Positions 1 to 5,675 of a stretch of 5,675 bases of DNA are shown one piece after another. The position numbers and the translations under genes are program-made. Numbering within the stretch: position 1 is the stretch's first letter; the number at the start of each line of letters is the position of its first letter. The DNA is taken from the NCBI GenBank assembly GCA_002314725.1, contig DCGV01000112.1, positions 1-5,675 on the forward strand. The letters run 5' to 3'. Below the pieces are notes generated by a model that saw nothing but the letters and a program-made list of their open reading frames with translations, had not been told where the DNA came from and did not search any database. This stretch comes from Bacteroidales bacterium UBA1769 (GTDB lineage: Bacteria > Bacteroidota > Bacteroidia > Bacteroidales > UBA932).

Positions 1-99
1 ACCGCCCTTTACTACATGCTTGATGAAGCCCAAGAAGGTGGTCGGGCCTTTCTAGAAAAGCGCCGTCCCGATTGGGACAAATTCCCAACCATCCCGTAA
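1..99 (+). CDS. menB: 1,4-dihydroxy-2-naphthoyl-CoA synthase, C-terminal end only
   Basis: The open frame enters from the left edge and ends at TAA 97-99, giving 32 visible residues. The tail reads YYMLDEAQEGGRAFLEKRRP and then DWDKFPTIP. It closely follows the conserved C-terminus of MenB (the pattern D-E-x-x-x-G-x-x-A-F-L-E-[KR]-R-x-P-D-[FW]-x-x-F-P). MenB is a crotonase-fold enzyme that closes the second ring of o-succinylbenzoyl-CoA to make 1,4-dihydroxy-2-naphthoyl-CoA in cytoplasmic menaquinone synthesis. The catalytic part lies outside the window. Only one base separates its stop from the menC start, so the two are almost certainly co-transcribed and translationally coupled. The identity rests on a short tail, but the menC neighbour supports it strongly. 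Confidence 0.9.
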   Translation, partial: TALYYMLDEAQEGGRAFLEKRRPDWDKFPTIP

Positions 100-100
100 T

Positions 101-1060
101 ATGATAGAACTGGAGCAACATACACTTCACTTTAAAAAGCCGGCAAGGACAAGCCGTGGTGAATACACGACCCGTTCTGTCCTTCTTCTTCGCGCACCAA
201 ATGGGGTAGGGGAGTGCTCTCCGCTTCCGGATCTTTCTATTGACCGTGATGCTTACAATAACCTTGATGATGTTTATCGCCTCATAGATTCGGCCAAAAC
301 CCCTGAATCACTCTATCATTACCCTGCATTGCGCTTTGCCCTAGAGTCACTTTCCTCTGAAAAACTTTCATGCACCAATTTTGCCCGTGGTCTTGTTGGA
401 CTTCCCATAAATGGTCTTGTGTGGATGTCCGATGCTGACACCATGCTTTTAGAAGCCGAGTCCAAAATCAAAGCCGGCTTCCGTTGTATAAAATTCAAAA
501 TCGGTTCCCTTGACTGGAATCAAGAACTTCGCCTCATAGAGACAATCCGCAATCGTTTTCCAACAATAGAAATTCGTCTAGATGCCAACGGCGCCTTCTC
601 TCCCTCCGAAGCCCCAGAAAAGCTCCAAGACCTTTCACGCTTTCATATACACTCCATCGAACAACCAATAAAGGCCGGTCAAATAGACGAAATGGCGGAT
701 CTTTGCCACCGTTCTCCAATTCCAATCGCCTTAGATGAAGAACTAATTCCAATCCAGGACCCATCCTCAAAACAATCCCTCCTCGAAGCCATCCGCCCCT
801 CCTTCCTAGTACTAAAACCAACCCTCCATGGCGGCATTTCCGGCACTGAAGAATGGGTTGCCCTCTCTCGTCACCTCTCAATTGGCTCCTGGATAACAAG
901 TGCCCTTGAAAGCAACATAGGCCTCTACTACATCGCAAAACTTGCCGCCTATCTTTACGGTCCCAGCTCAATACCTCAAGGCCTCGGAACCGGTCAGCTT
1001 TTCACAGACAACATCGATTACCACATAGAACTTCGTGCCAACCAAATCTGGATAAAATAA
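101..1060 (+). CDS. menC: o-Succinylbenzoate synthase (enolase superfamily)
   Basis: A 319-residue protein that dehydrates 2-succinyl-6-hydroxy-2,4-cyclohexadiene-1-carboxylate to o-succinylbenzoate, a Mg2+-dependent cytoplasmic step of menaquinone synthesis. All expected enolase-superfamily residues are visible: the catalytic lysine pair K131 and K133 in IKFKIG, metal ligands D161 (RLDANGAF), E187 (SIEQPI) and D212 (ALDEEL), and the second catalytic lysine K239 (LVLKPTLHGG). An N-terminal capping domain (about residues 1-95) precedes the barrel, and the C-terminus carries GLGTGQLF (294-301). The length is normal and no damage is seen. The ATG at 101 follows the menB stop by one base, which fixes the start; there is no clear Shine-Dalgarno sequence, as is usual in Bacteroidetes. 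Codon usage drifts along the gene: the second half nearly lacks G at third positions and is rich in C. menE, commonly next in line in this phylum, is not found downstream in the window. Confidence 0.95.
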   Translation: MIELEQHTLHFKKPARTSRGEYTTRSVLLLRAPNGVGECSPLPDLSIDRDAYNNLDDVYRLIDSAKTPESLYHYPALRFALESLSSEKLSCTNFARGLVGLPINGLVWMSDADTMLLEAESKIKAGFRCIKFKIGSLDWNQELRLIETIRNRFPTIEIRLDANGAFSPSEAPEKLQDLSRFHIHSIEQPIKAGQIDEMADLCHRSPIPIALDEELIPIQDPSSKQSLLEAIRPSFLVLKPTLHGGISGTEEWVALSRHLSIGSWITSALESNIGLYYIAKLAAYLYGPSSIPQGLGTGQLFTDNIDYHIELRANQIWIK

Positions 1061-1089
1061 CCCCTAAAATACCTTGACCTTTCTATCTT

Positions 1090-1236
1090 ATGCAGCAAGT
1101 GGTCCCAAAGGAGGTAATAAAACGTCACCGCGCGCCGCGCACGCAAGGATACGCGACTGTAACAATCCCTATCGCACCATATTCGTGGTGGTTCAAGCCA
1201 TACTTTGTCGCCTCGTACCCGTATGGTAAAAATTGA
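1090..1236 (+). CDS. Possible small or remnant ORF in a GC-rich patch, unknown product
   Basis: An ATG at 1090 opens a 48-codon frame ending in TGA at 1234-1236. It is not recognised as any known protein. The first dozen residues are basic, and the rest includes RAPRTQGYATVTIPIAP and then SWWFKPYFVASYPYG, rich in aromatic residues and proline. The DNA of about 1121-1226 is much richer in G and C than the flanking bases. An AAAGGAGG at 1107-1114 looks like a ribosome site but lies inside the frame, with no ATG, GTG or TTG at a useful distance. The piece could be a small gene, the relic of a longer gene, a dispersed repeat or a structured RNA. Coding status is doubtful: the only support is an uninterrupted frame and a plausible residue mix. 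Confidence 0.2.
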   Translation: MQQVVPKEVIKRHRAPRTQGYATVTIPIAPYSWWFKPYFVASYPYGKN

Positions 1237-1265
1237 TTTTATTGTACGGATATAGTTTTAGCAAC

Positions 1266-1293
1266 AAAAAAGCTATCTGCAATGGCAGATAGC
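1266..1293 (-). terminator. Rho-independent terminator ending the leftward gene set
   Basis: A perfect 9-bp inverted repeat (GCTATCTGC at 1272-1280 and GCAGATAGC at 1285-1293) has a 4-base loop. On the minus strand the hairpin is followed at once by six T (complement of the A run at 1266-1271), the classic intrinsic terminator layout. It lies 85 bases past the stop codon of the leftward 415-residue gene. Read on the plus strand the hairpin is followed by AATTACG with no T run, so it should not stop menC transcription well. Confidence 0.85.
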
Positions 1294-1378
1294 AATTACG
1301 ATATGACTGATAATCGACTATATACATACAGAAGGCATCCGTAAGACTAAAGAATGGAACTTATTGTCGGTTAGAGAT

Positions 1379-2626
1379 TTACACTAATTGCTTGCTTGGA
1401 GTTCCATAGTCTTTATAGCATTCAGAGTCTTGTATCTCTTTCCATCCTTCATGGAGAAAATTGACTATTTCGTTGGGTAATGCGCCGTTATTGATAAGTT
1501 TGGAAAAGTATTCGATTAAGTCGCTGATGGCATATTCTGGGGAATACATATCATCGAAGTAATTGTAGTGCTCATCTGAAATAAAATGGAGGCACATTGA
1601 CTTAGCGAGTTGCAGGAATTTGAGCGCAGCCAGTTGGTATTTACCCTCATTCACCAACTTTTTGATGTATGTATTCTCACTGTACATGTAATCAGCGATG
1701 ATGTCGCAATCACAGCTGATGTTGCACCGATTGAATATGCGAGACTCGTAATCCATATTCAAAGGGATGAGAGATCTTGCTTCCTTTTCTGCTTTAATGC
1801 GCTTTAACTCCTCGAATTCTTTTCTCATTGTTTCCTGCTTTACTTCAAATAACTCTTCATCATTCATCTCACGAGTCACAATAACTGGACTTCCTGTGAA
1901 AGATTCGGATGGTATCATCTGTATCAATGTATCCTGTAATCTCCGGAACTCACCATATTGTTTTGACTGTTCAATGATAAAGTTATAAACATAAATACGT
2001 TTTTCCTCGTTATTCCATGCTTTGACCGCAGTCACCAAAGCAGAGAAACTTTCAATGATAAACTTCTTGATTCTTCCTTTGTATCTCTTGATATATTCCT
2101 GAAGATCATTACGACTCAACAACAAAGGAATATGTCTGCACAATTCAATGGCAATGGCGTAAGCAGCATCTGGTCGTCCCAACTCAATAATTTGAGGAAT
2201 TGACTTCTCTTGCCAACGATTCATCAGTCGGAACTGATAAAGAAAGTCGTCACTATCTATAGGTTGATATGTAACCTCCTGTTCAAAGAACTTTGCATAC
2301 TCCTTCTCATAATCAACCGTCAATCCCTTTGGGATAAAGGCAATCTTCGGACGACCCATCACTTTTCTTCGTTGATAGTCCTCTCTTTTCTTCTCCTGTT
2401 GATACTTATATCGCAGATACAATTCAATGTCTTTATTAACCTTATTCTGAGCAGCCTTGAACTCTGGGGTTTCTAGAGCTTCAGTAGTAATTAGTCCAGC
2501 TATTTTCTTGGTAAGATATTCTGCCCATACTGCTTCATCTTCTTCGGCAATTACATTATCATTTGGAAAAGAGGGCGTAATTCGTCGAGTATAATTGCCG
2601 AAGTTAAACAAAATCTCAATCTTCAT
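1379..2626 (-). CDS. Hypothetical protein, 415 residues, helix-rich, no recognised domain
   Basis: I do not recognise a catalytic motif, and I see no signal peptide or membrane segment, so it is probably cytoplasmic. Residues 1-20 look like a short beta strand region (KIEILFNF). Residues 30-90 are helical and charged, ending in a strongly basic stretch (QQEKKREDYQRRK, 76-88). Residues 125-235 look like paired helices of the alpha-solenoid kind. Residues 253-285 form a Glu/Lys-rich, probably coiled-coil helix. A compact conserved-looking C-terminal part (about 320-400) includes ALKFLQLAKSMCLHFISDEH. A small cysteine group, C301, C305 and C307, is present but incomplete as a zinc site. The ATG at 2624-2626 follows an AAAGGGG stretch about 12 bases upstream. 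It lies 226 bases downstream of the PtuB-like gene on the same strand and ends before the terminator at 1266-1293. It may be an independent gene or an accessory of the defence pair; the sequence does not decide. Confidence 0.85.
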   Translation of the reverse strand: MKIEILFNFGNYTRRITPSFPNDNVIAEEDEAVWAEYLTKKIAGLITTEALETPEFKAAQNKVNKDIELYLRYKYQQEKKREDYQRRKVMGRPKIAFIPKGLTVDYEKEYAKFFEQEVTYQPIDSDDFLYQFRLMNRWQEKSIPQIIELGRPDAAYAIAIELCRHIPLLLSRNDLQEYIKRYKGRIKKFIIESFSALVTAVKAWNNEEKRIYVYNFIIEQSKQYGEFRRLQDTLIQMIPSESFTGSPVIVTREMNDEELFEVKQETMRKEFEELKRIKAEKEARSLIPLNMDYESRIFNRCNISCDCDIIADYMYSENTYIKKLVNEGKYQLAALKFLQLAKSMCLHFISDEHYNYFDDMYSPEYAISDLIEYFSKLINNGALPNEIVNFLHEGWKEIQDSECYKDYGTPSKQLV

Positions 2627-2852
2627 TTATCTTTGATACCCCTTTAATAAGAAGTTTTGGACTATTAAAATTGATATAATATACTGATTGCTATGGGTGT
2701 TTGTTTTTTTACATGCTTTTTTAAGGGTAAGTTTCTTTGAATCTCCTTATCAAAAATCAAAATTGATAAAATCATTCACTGTAATAGAGTGACTTACATG
2801 AATGTTTTGTATGATACTTTTTAAGGATTCTTACCTTTCGACAGATTTTGGT

Positions 2853-3509
2853 CTACAATACATCGAAGCACTCATTACATAAATACTCAATTAGAGATGG
2901 AAATGGGAATCTAAATGGAACTTCAAGAAGGCAAATCTCCTTTATTTGGTCGGAAGTCAAGCCTCCGTGTTTATAGTTTATGATAGTATGAATTACATCT
3001 GATCTTTCTTTGAGCAACGCAGTATGTGAGAGATTGAAACTTTGCAGTGTAATATTAGCTTTCTTAGTTTCAGATGATGTCAGTCCCTGCCTTGGATATA
3101 TGTTTCCATCTGTAGAGTAACTGAAATAGTGGTGCGGGTCTTCCAAAGATGGGTTGATAATTGATAAGTTGTCTGTTTTGCTTTTTATTGGAGTCTTTTT
3201 ACTGTTATCTTTATAATCTGCTCCATAGTTTTCTACACCGGCATGCTCATCAACAAAGAAATTTGAATAATCGAGTGATTCCTTCTGCGAAAGGTACTCC
3301 CGCTTGATAAAATGATCGATATGCAGTCCAAATATTCTATTAGATATTATGCGCTCTGTATATGCGCTTATACCAAATTGCGATTCAGTCAAGATGTGCT
3401 GGCGAATTTGTAATTTCATATCCGAATCGACCGAGTCCCAATCATCAGGTTGTGAATGCTTCAAATATGATTCATAAGGAGCAAAGACGTCTCGTTGTAT
3501 ATATCTCAT
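2853..3509 (-). CDS. ptuB: PtuB-like HNH-family protein of a Septu system (TIGR02646 type), cysteine-free core
   Basis: A 218-residue protein whose layout matches the HNH nuclease partner of PtuA, also known from retron defence systems (TIGR02646). Seen: the HNH first strand LHIDHF with H63 and H66, the central Asn N83 in LDYSNFF, and a later K100 in ADYKDN. The family signature after the core is IINPSLEDP (117-125), then YFSYSTDGNIYP (128-139), and then the helix around FNLSHTALLKERSDVI. In relatives the core is preceded by a CAYCE-like knuckle; here it is SAYTE (48-52). The second cysteine pair expected around residues 85-100 is also absent. The only cysteines are C193, C211 and C214, near the C-terminus. 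In known Septu systems PtuB is the DNA-cutting effector held by PtuA. The ATG at 3507-3509 follows the ATPase stop by two bases, so translation is probably coupled. Family membership is fairly secure; whether it still cuts DNA is not. Confidence 0.8.
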   Translation of the reverse strand: MRYIQRDVFAPYESYLKHSQPDDWDSVDSDMKLQIRQHILTESQFGISAYTERIISNRIFGLHIDHFIKREYLSQKESLDYSNFFVDEHAGVENYGADYKDNSKKTPIKSKTDNLSIINPSLEDPHHYFSYSTDGNIYPRQGLTSSETKKANITLQSFNLSHTALLKERSDVIHTIINYKHGGLTSDQIKEICLLEVPFRFPFPSLIEYLCNECFDVL

Positions 3510-3511
3510 TT

Positions 3512-4795
3512 TTATTTCTTGAGTGCGTTGATTTTTTGCTGAAGAGCGATATCCATAAATAAAATATCAGAGTTGTCAATATTAACTTGCAACCACTCAA
3601 AGTTCTCTTTAAATTCAAACGAAGTACTATCTCCCCTTTTGAGACAATCAAAAACAACTGTCAAGTGCTTTTGTGTCTCTTCATTTCGAAGACTTGACAT
3701 TTCCAGTATCTCAGGAATAATATTTGTTATTTGACGACCAAAGATATTTGATTCTACGAACGTAGCCTCTCCATTTTTCATCAAGAACAAATGCTCTCCT
3801 CTATTACTGCTGATATTTGTAAGGACGAATGGCGAATGAGTCGAAACAATTAATTGGCATTCCGGAAAAACACTTCTCATGCGTGGTAGTACATCTCTCT
3901 GCCATGACGGATGAAGATGAAGATCTATCTCATCAATTACAAGAATTGCAGATTCTTTTAGGGGATTCTGAGAGTTCGGATGGGCCATTGCTAATTTCCT
4001 CGCAATATCACCGACTAGTGCAATAAGCGCTTTCTCACCATCAGATAGTTGGTCAAATAAAAGTTCATTACCATCTTTCTTAATGACAAAGGTATGGGGT
4101 GATGATTTGACGTGTAAATTATCGTATCCGGGAAGAATACTGCGAATAGCTTCGCGAACAGCGGTCAATTGATTGTCTGGACGAAAATTATTTTGGTTGT
4201 ACCGATATTCTTTGTCCTCAATGATTTCCCTCTCATTGAACCAGCGAAAGAATGATCTATAGTTTAATTGTTTGCTGAGGTCACGATTATACACATCAAA
4301 ACAGGAGAGTGCGTTATCTTTGCGCAATCTTCCAGGTGTTTCATCAACGCATCGGTTTACGCCATAACTTGAAAATAAAGGTAAAAATTCTTCTTGCGGG
4401 GAATCTTCATTGTGAATCAAAATATCATTGATATATGATGTCATCACGGTGAAGTTACTTCTATTATCAGTTTTTTTTCTACTTGTCGAACGTTGTTTAA
4501 AAATTGTCCAAGATGTCCCATTTTTTAAGGTAACTTCAAGTATACATTGTGATTTACCATTTGTTATGTCTTCATTGCGTAAAGTCACACCATTTCCCTT
4601 TGGATTGCGAATTCGAGCGGCAAACCAAGAGAAGAGGATTTCTATGGCATGCAAAATGGTTGATTTTCCAGCACCATTTATCCCTACAATCAAATTAAGG
4701 GAATTGGAAAAATCGCTGTCAAAATATTTGATTGCACGAAAATTCTCAATATGCAAATGCTCAATAGAAAATATATTTTGTTGATTAGTGCTCAT
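3512..4795 (-). CDS. ptuA: PtuA-like AAA/ABC-type ATPase of a Septu defence system
   Basis: A 427-residue soluble ATPase of the SMC/RecF/OLD-like type (AAA_21/AAA_23 group). In order: N-terminal IENFRAIKYF strand (16-25), Walker A GINGAGKST (38-46), an intervening helical region of about 200 residues, an ABC signature LSDGE (250-254), Walker B AILVIDEIDLHLHP (283-296) with D288 and E289, and the switch histidine in STHSP (318-322). The segment just after Walker A (LFSWFAARIRNPKGNG) and the C-terminal FGRQITNIIPEIL (352-364) resemble PtuA of Septu and of retrons that carry PtuAB. There is no TOPRIM domain after the ATPase, which argues against an OLD nuclease. All ATPase motifs are intact. Family knowledge: PtuA forms oligomers that bind PtuB and control it through nucleotide binding. 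The ATG at 4793-4795 is 17 bases past the aminotransferase stop; GAGG sits immediately before it, too close to be an ideal ribosome site. A generic RecF-like ATPase without partner is less likely given the HNH gene two bases downstream. Confidence 0.85.
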   Translation of the reverse strand: MSTNQQNIFSIEHLHIENFRAIKYFDSDFSNSLNLIVGINGAGKSTILHAIEILFSWFAARIRNPKGNGVTLRNEDITNGKSQCILEVTLKNGTSWTIFKQRSTSRKKTDNRSNFTVMTSYINDILIHNEDSPQEEFLPLFSSYGVNRCVDETPGRLRKDNALSCFDVYNRDLSKQLNYRSFFRWFNEREIIEDKEYRYNQNNFRPDNQLTAVREAIRSILPGYDNLHVKSSPHTFVIKKDGNELLFDQLSDGEKALIALVGDIARKLAMAHPNSQNPLKESAILVIDEIDLHLHPSWQRDVLPRMRSVFPECQLIVSTHSPFVLTNISSNRGEHLFLMKNGEATFVESNIFGRQITNIIPEILEMSSLRNEETQKHLTVVFDCLKRGDSTSFEFKENFEWLQVNIDNSDILFMDIALQQKINALKK

Positions 4796-4812
4796 GCCTC
4801 AATTATATTACA

Positions 4813-5675
4813 TTAACCAACGATAGCCTCCTTGATTGAGTCTACGATGTAATGAACATCATCGTCTGTAACATAAGGTCCTGCTGGAAGACAGAAACCG
4901 ACTTTGAAGATAGATTCCGCTACTCCGTTGGAGTATGCTACCATATTGGGACCTTCTAAAATTTTGTAACCATCTGAAATCTTTGATACTTCAGATCCAT
5001 TTCGATAAACGGGTTGACAATGCATTGGTTTCCATACAGGACGGCACTCAATCTTCTTTCCGAGCATGAATACACGCAATGCCTCTACATTTTCGTTTGG
5101 CTGGCAATCAGTTACAGCGCTATCAACGGCTTTAATGACTCCGGCCGCGCCACCTACAGCAGTCTTAATCACCTCCTTGTAGGCATTCTCCTGACCAACA
5201 ACCTTTACATTGGAATCAATAGTAGCAGCACACAACCAAAAATTGGCATCATAACGAGAATCTGCTGGTTGTTCGTGAAGAGTGACACCCTTAACATCCT
5301 TTAGTAGTTCCTTGTATAGTTCCTGAACGTGCTTGTGATGAGCAATGTGATCATTAACCACAGTCATTTGACCGCGACCTATTCCAGCGCACACATTCGA
5401 CATACGGTAGTTGTAACCTATGGCAGTATGCTCGTAATATGGATAAGCGTCTCGTGCTTGAGTTGCGTACCACATGATGGTGTTGGCATCTTCTGTGTTC
5501 TGACATACTAGGGCTCCGCCGCCACTAGTTGTTATCATCTTATTACCATTGAAACTCAGGATACCGAATTTGCCGAATGTGCCCAGTACATGCCCATTGA
5601 AGCGCGAACCCATGCCCTCTGCTGCATCCTCCACTACAGGAATACCATATTTGTCTGCAATCGCCATAATCTTAT
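4813..5675 (-). CDS. PLP-dependent sugar aminotransferase (DegT/DnrJ/EryC1 family), 5' end missing
   Basis: The frame runs off the right edge. The Met codon at 5665-5667 is internal, since in-frame codons for Lys and Ile precede it and the family has about 90-100 more N-terminal residues. Counting from that Met: VVEDAAE (11-17) carries the Asp that contacts the PLP ring nitrogen, SFNGNKMITTSGGG (38-51) carries the Schiff-base lysine K43, and GYNYRMSNVCAG (84-95) and RPVWKPMH (209-216) are typical substrate-end motifs. The PVWKPMH and CLPAGPYVTDDD ends resemble the PglE-like branch that aminates UDP-4-keto-6-deoxy sugars for surface glycans. A segment of about 40 residues (153-193, rich in Val, Ala and Gly) expands the middle compared with the short family members. 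The probable role is nucleotide-sugar modification for capsule, O-antigen or protein glycosylation in the cytoplasm; the exact sugar cannot be read. Its stop precedes the ATPase gene by 17 bases, suggesting shared transcription. Confidence 0.9.
   Translation of the reverse strand, partial: KIMAIADKYGIPVVEDAAEGMGSRFNGHVLGTFGKFGILSFNGNKMITTSGGGALVCQNTEDANTIMWYATQARDAYPYYEHTAIGYNYRMSNVCAGIGRGQMTVVNDHIAHHKHVQELYKELLKDVKGVTLHEQPADSRYDANFWLCAATIDSNVKVVGQENAYKEVIKTAVGGAAGVIKAVDSAVTDCQPNENVEALRVFMLGKKIECRPVWKPMHCQPVYRNGSEVSKISDGYKILEGPNMVAYSNGVAESIFKVGFCLPAGPYVTDDDVHYIVDSIKEAIVG

Noticed and set aside
534..971. Antisense open frame of 145 codons inside menC
   Set aside because: The product is an Arg/Leu/Gly-rich sequence typical of a shadow frame. 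It arises from the low G at third positions of menC and overlaps the conserved catalytic region.
1107..1114. AAAGGAGG as a ribosome site for a downstream gene
   Set aside because: No ATG, GTG or TTG lies at a usable distance after it, and it falls inside the small open frame. It could be a relic of a lost menE start, but nothing else supports this.
1610..1988. Rightward open frames opposite the 415-residue gene
   Set aside because: They are short, overlap a long frame with natural residue composition, and have no recognisable features; the same holds for the rightward frames opposite the ATPase and aminotransferase genes.
2776..2792. Inverted repeat TCACT / AGTGA as a terminator after ptuB
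   Set aside because: The stem is only 5 bp with a 7-base loop, and no proper T run follows on the minus strand, so it is within chance expectation for this AT-rich gap.
3512..4795. OLD-family nuclease
   Set aside because: The sequence ends about 105 residues after the switch histidine and shows no TOPRIM Glu or DxD motifs, whereas the adjacent HNH gene fits PtuA well.
2853..5675. Type I retron (reverse transcriptase plus PtuA and PtuB)
   Set aside because: No reverse transcriptase is encoded in the window, and the gene before the ATPase is a sugar aminotransferase. I see no msr/msd-like repeat structure.

Overview
The window looks like a Bacteroidales chromosome, probably Prevotella-like or a relative. 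The evidence is the menB-menC order, the style of the sugar aminotransferase, moderate GC with AT-rich spacers, and weak or absent Shine-Dalgarno sequences. The genus is inferred, not shown.

Left part (1-1060, + strand): the last 32 codons of menB (1,4-dihydroxy-2-naphthoyl-CoA synthase), then a complete menC (o-succinylbenzoate synthase) one base later. These are two steps of menaquinone biosynthesis. The expected partner menE does not follow menC inside the window.

Gap (1061-1378): a GC-rich patch with a 48-codon open frame of unknown nature (1090-1236). To its right is a strong rho-independent terminator (1266-1293) that works only on the minus strand.

Right part (1379-5675, all - strand, read right to left): the 3' portion of a DegT/DnrJ/EryC1 sugar aminotransferase (cut by the window edge), 17 bases, an AAA ATPase of the PtuA type, 2 bases, an HNH-family protein of the PtuB/TIGR02646 type, 226 AT-rich bases, and an unrecognised 415-residue protein followed by the terminator. 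The ATPase and HNH protein together look like a two-gene Septu anti-phage system. It sits directly behind what is probably a surface-polysaccharide gene.

The most notable point is the PtuB-like protein. It keeps the HNH His and Asn positions and the downstream family signature, but every cysteine expected in the zinc-binding knuckles around the HNH core is replaced. It may be a zinc-free variant of the nuclease or an altered effector. No reverse transcriptase is present, so this is not a complete retron within the window.
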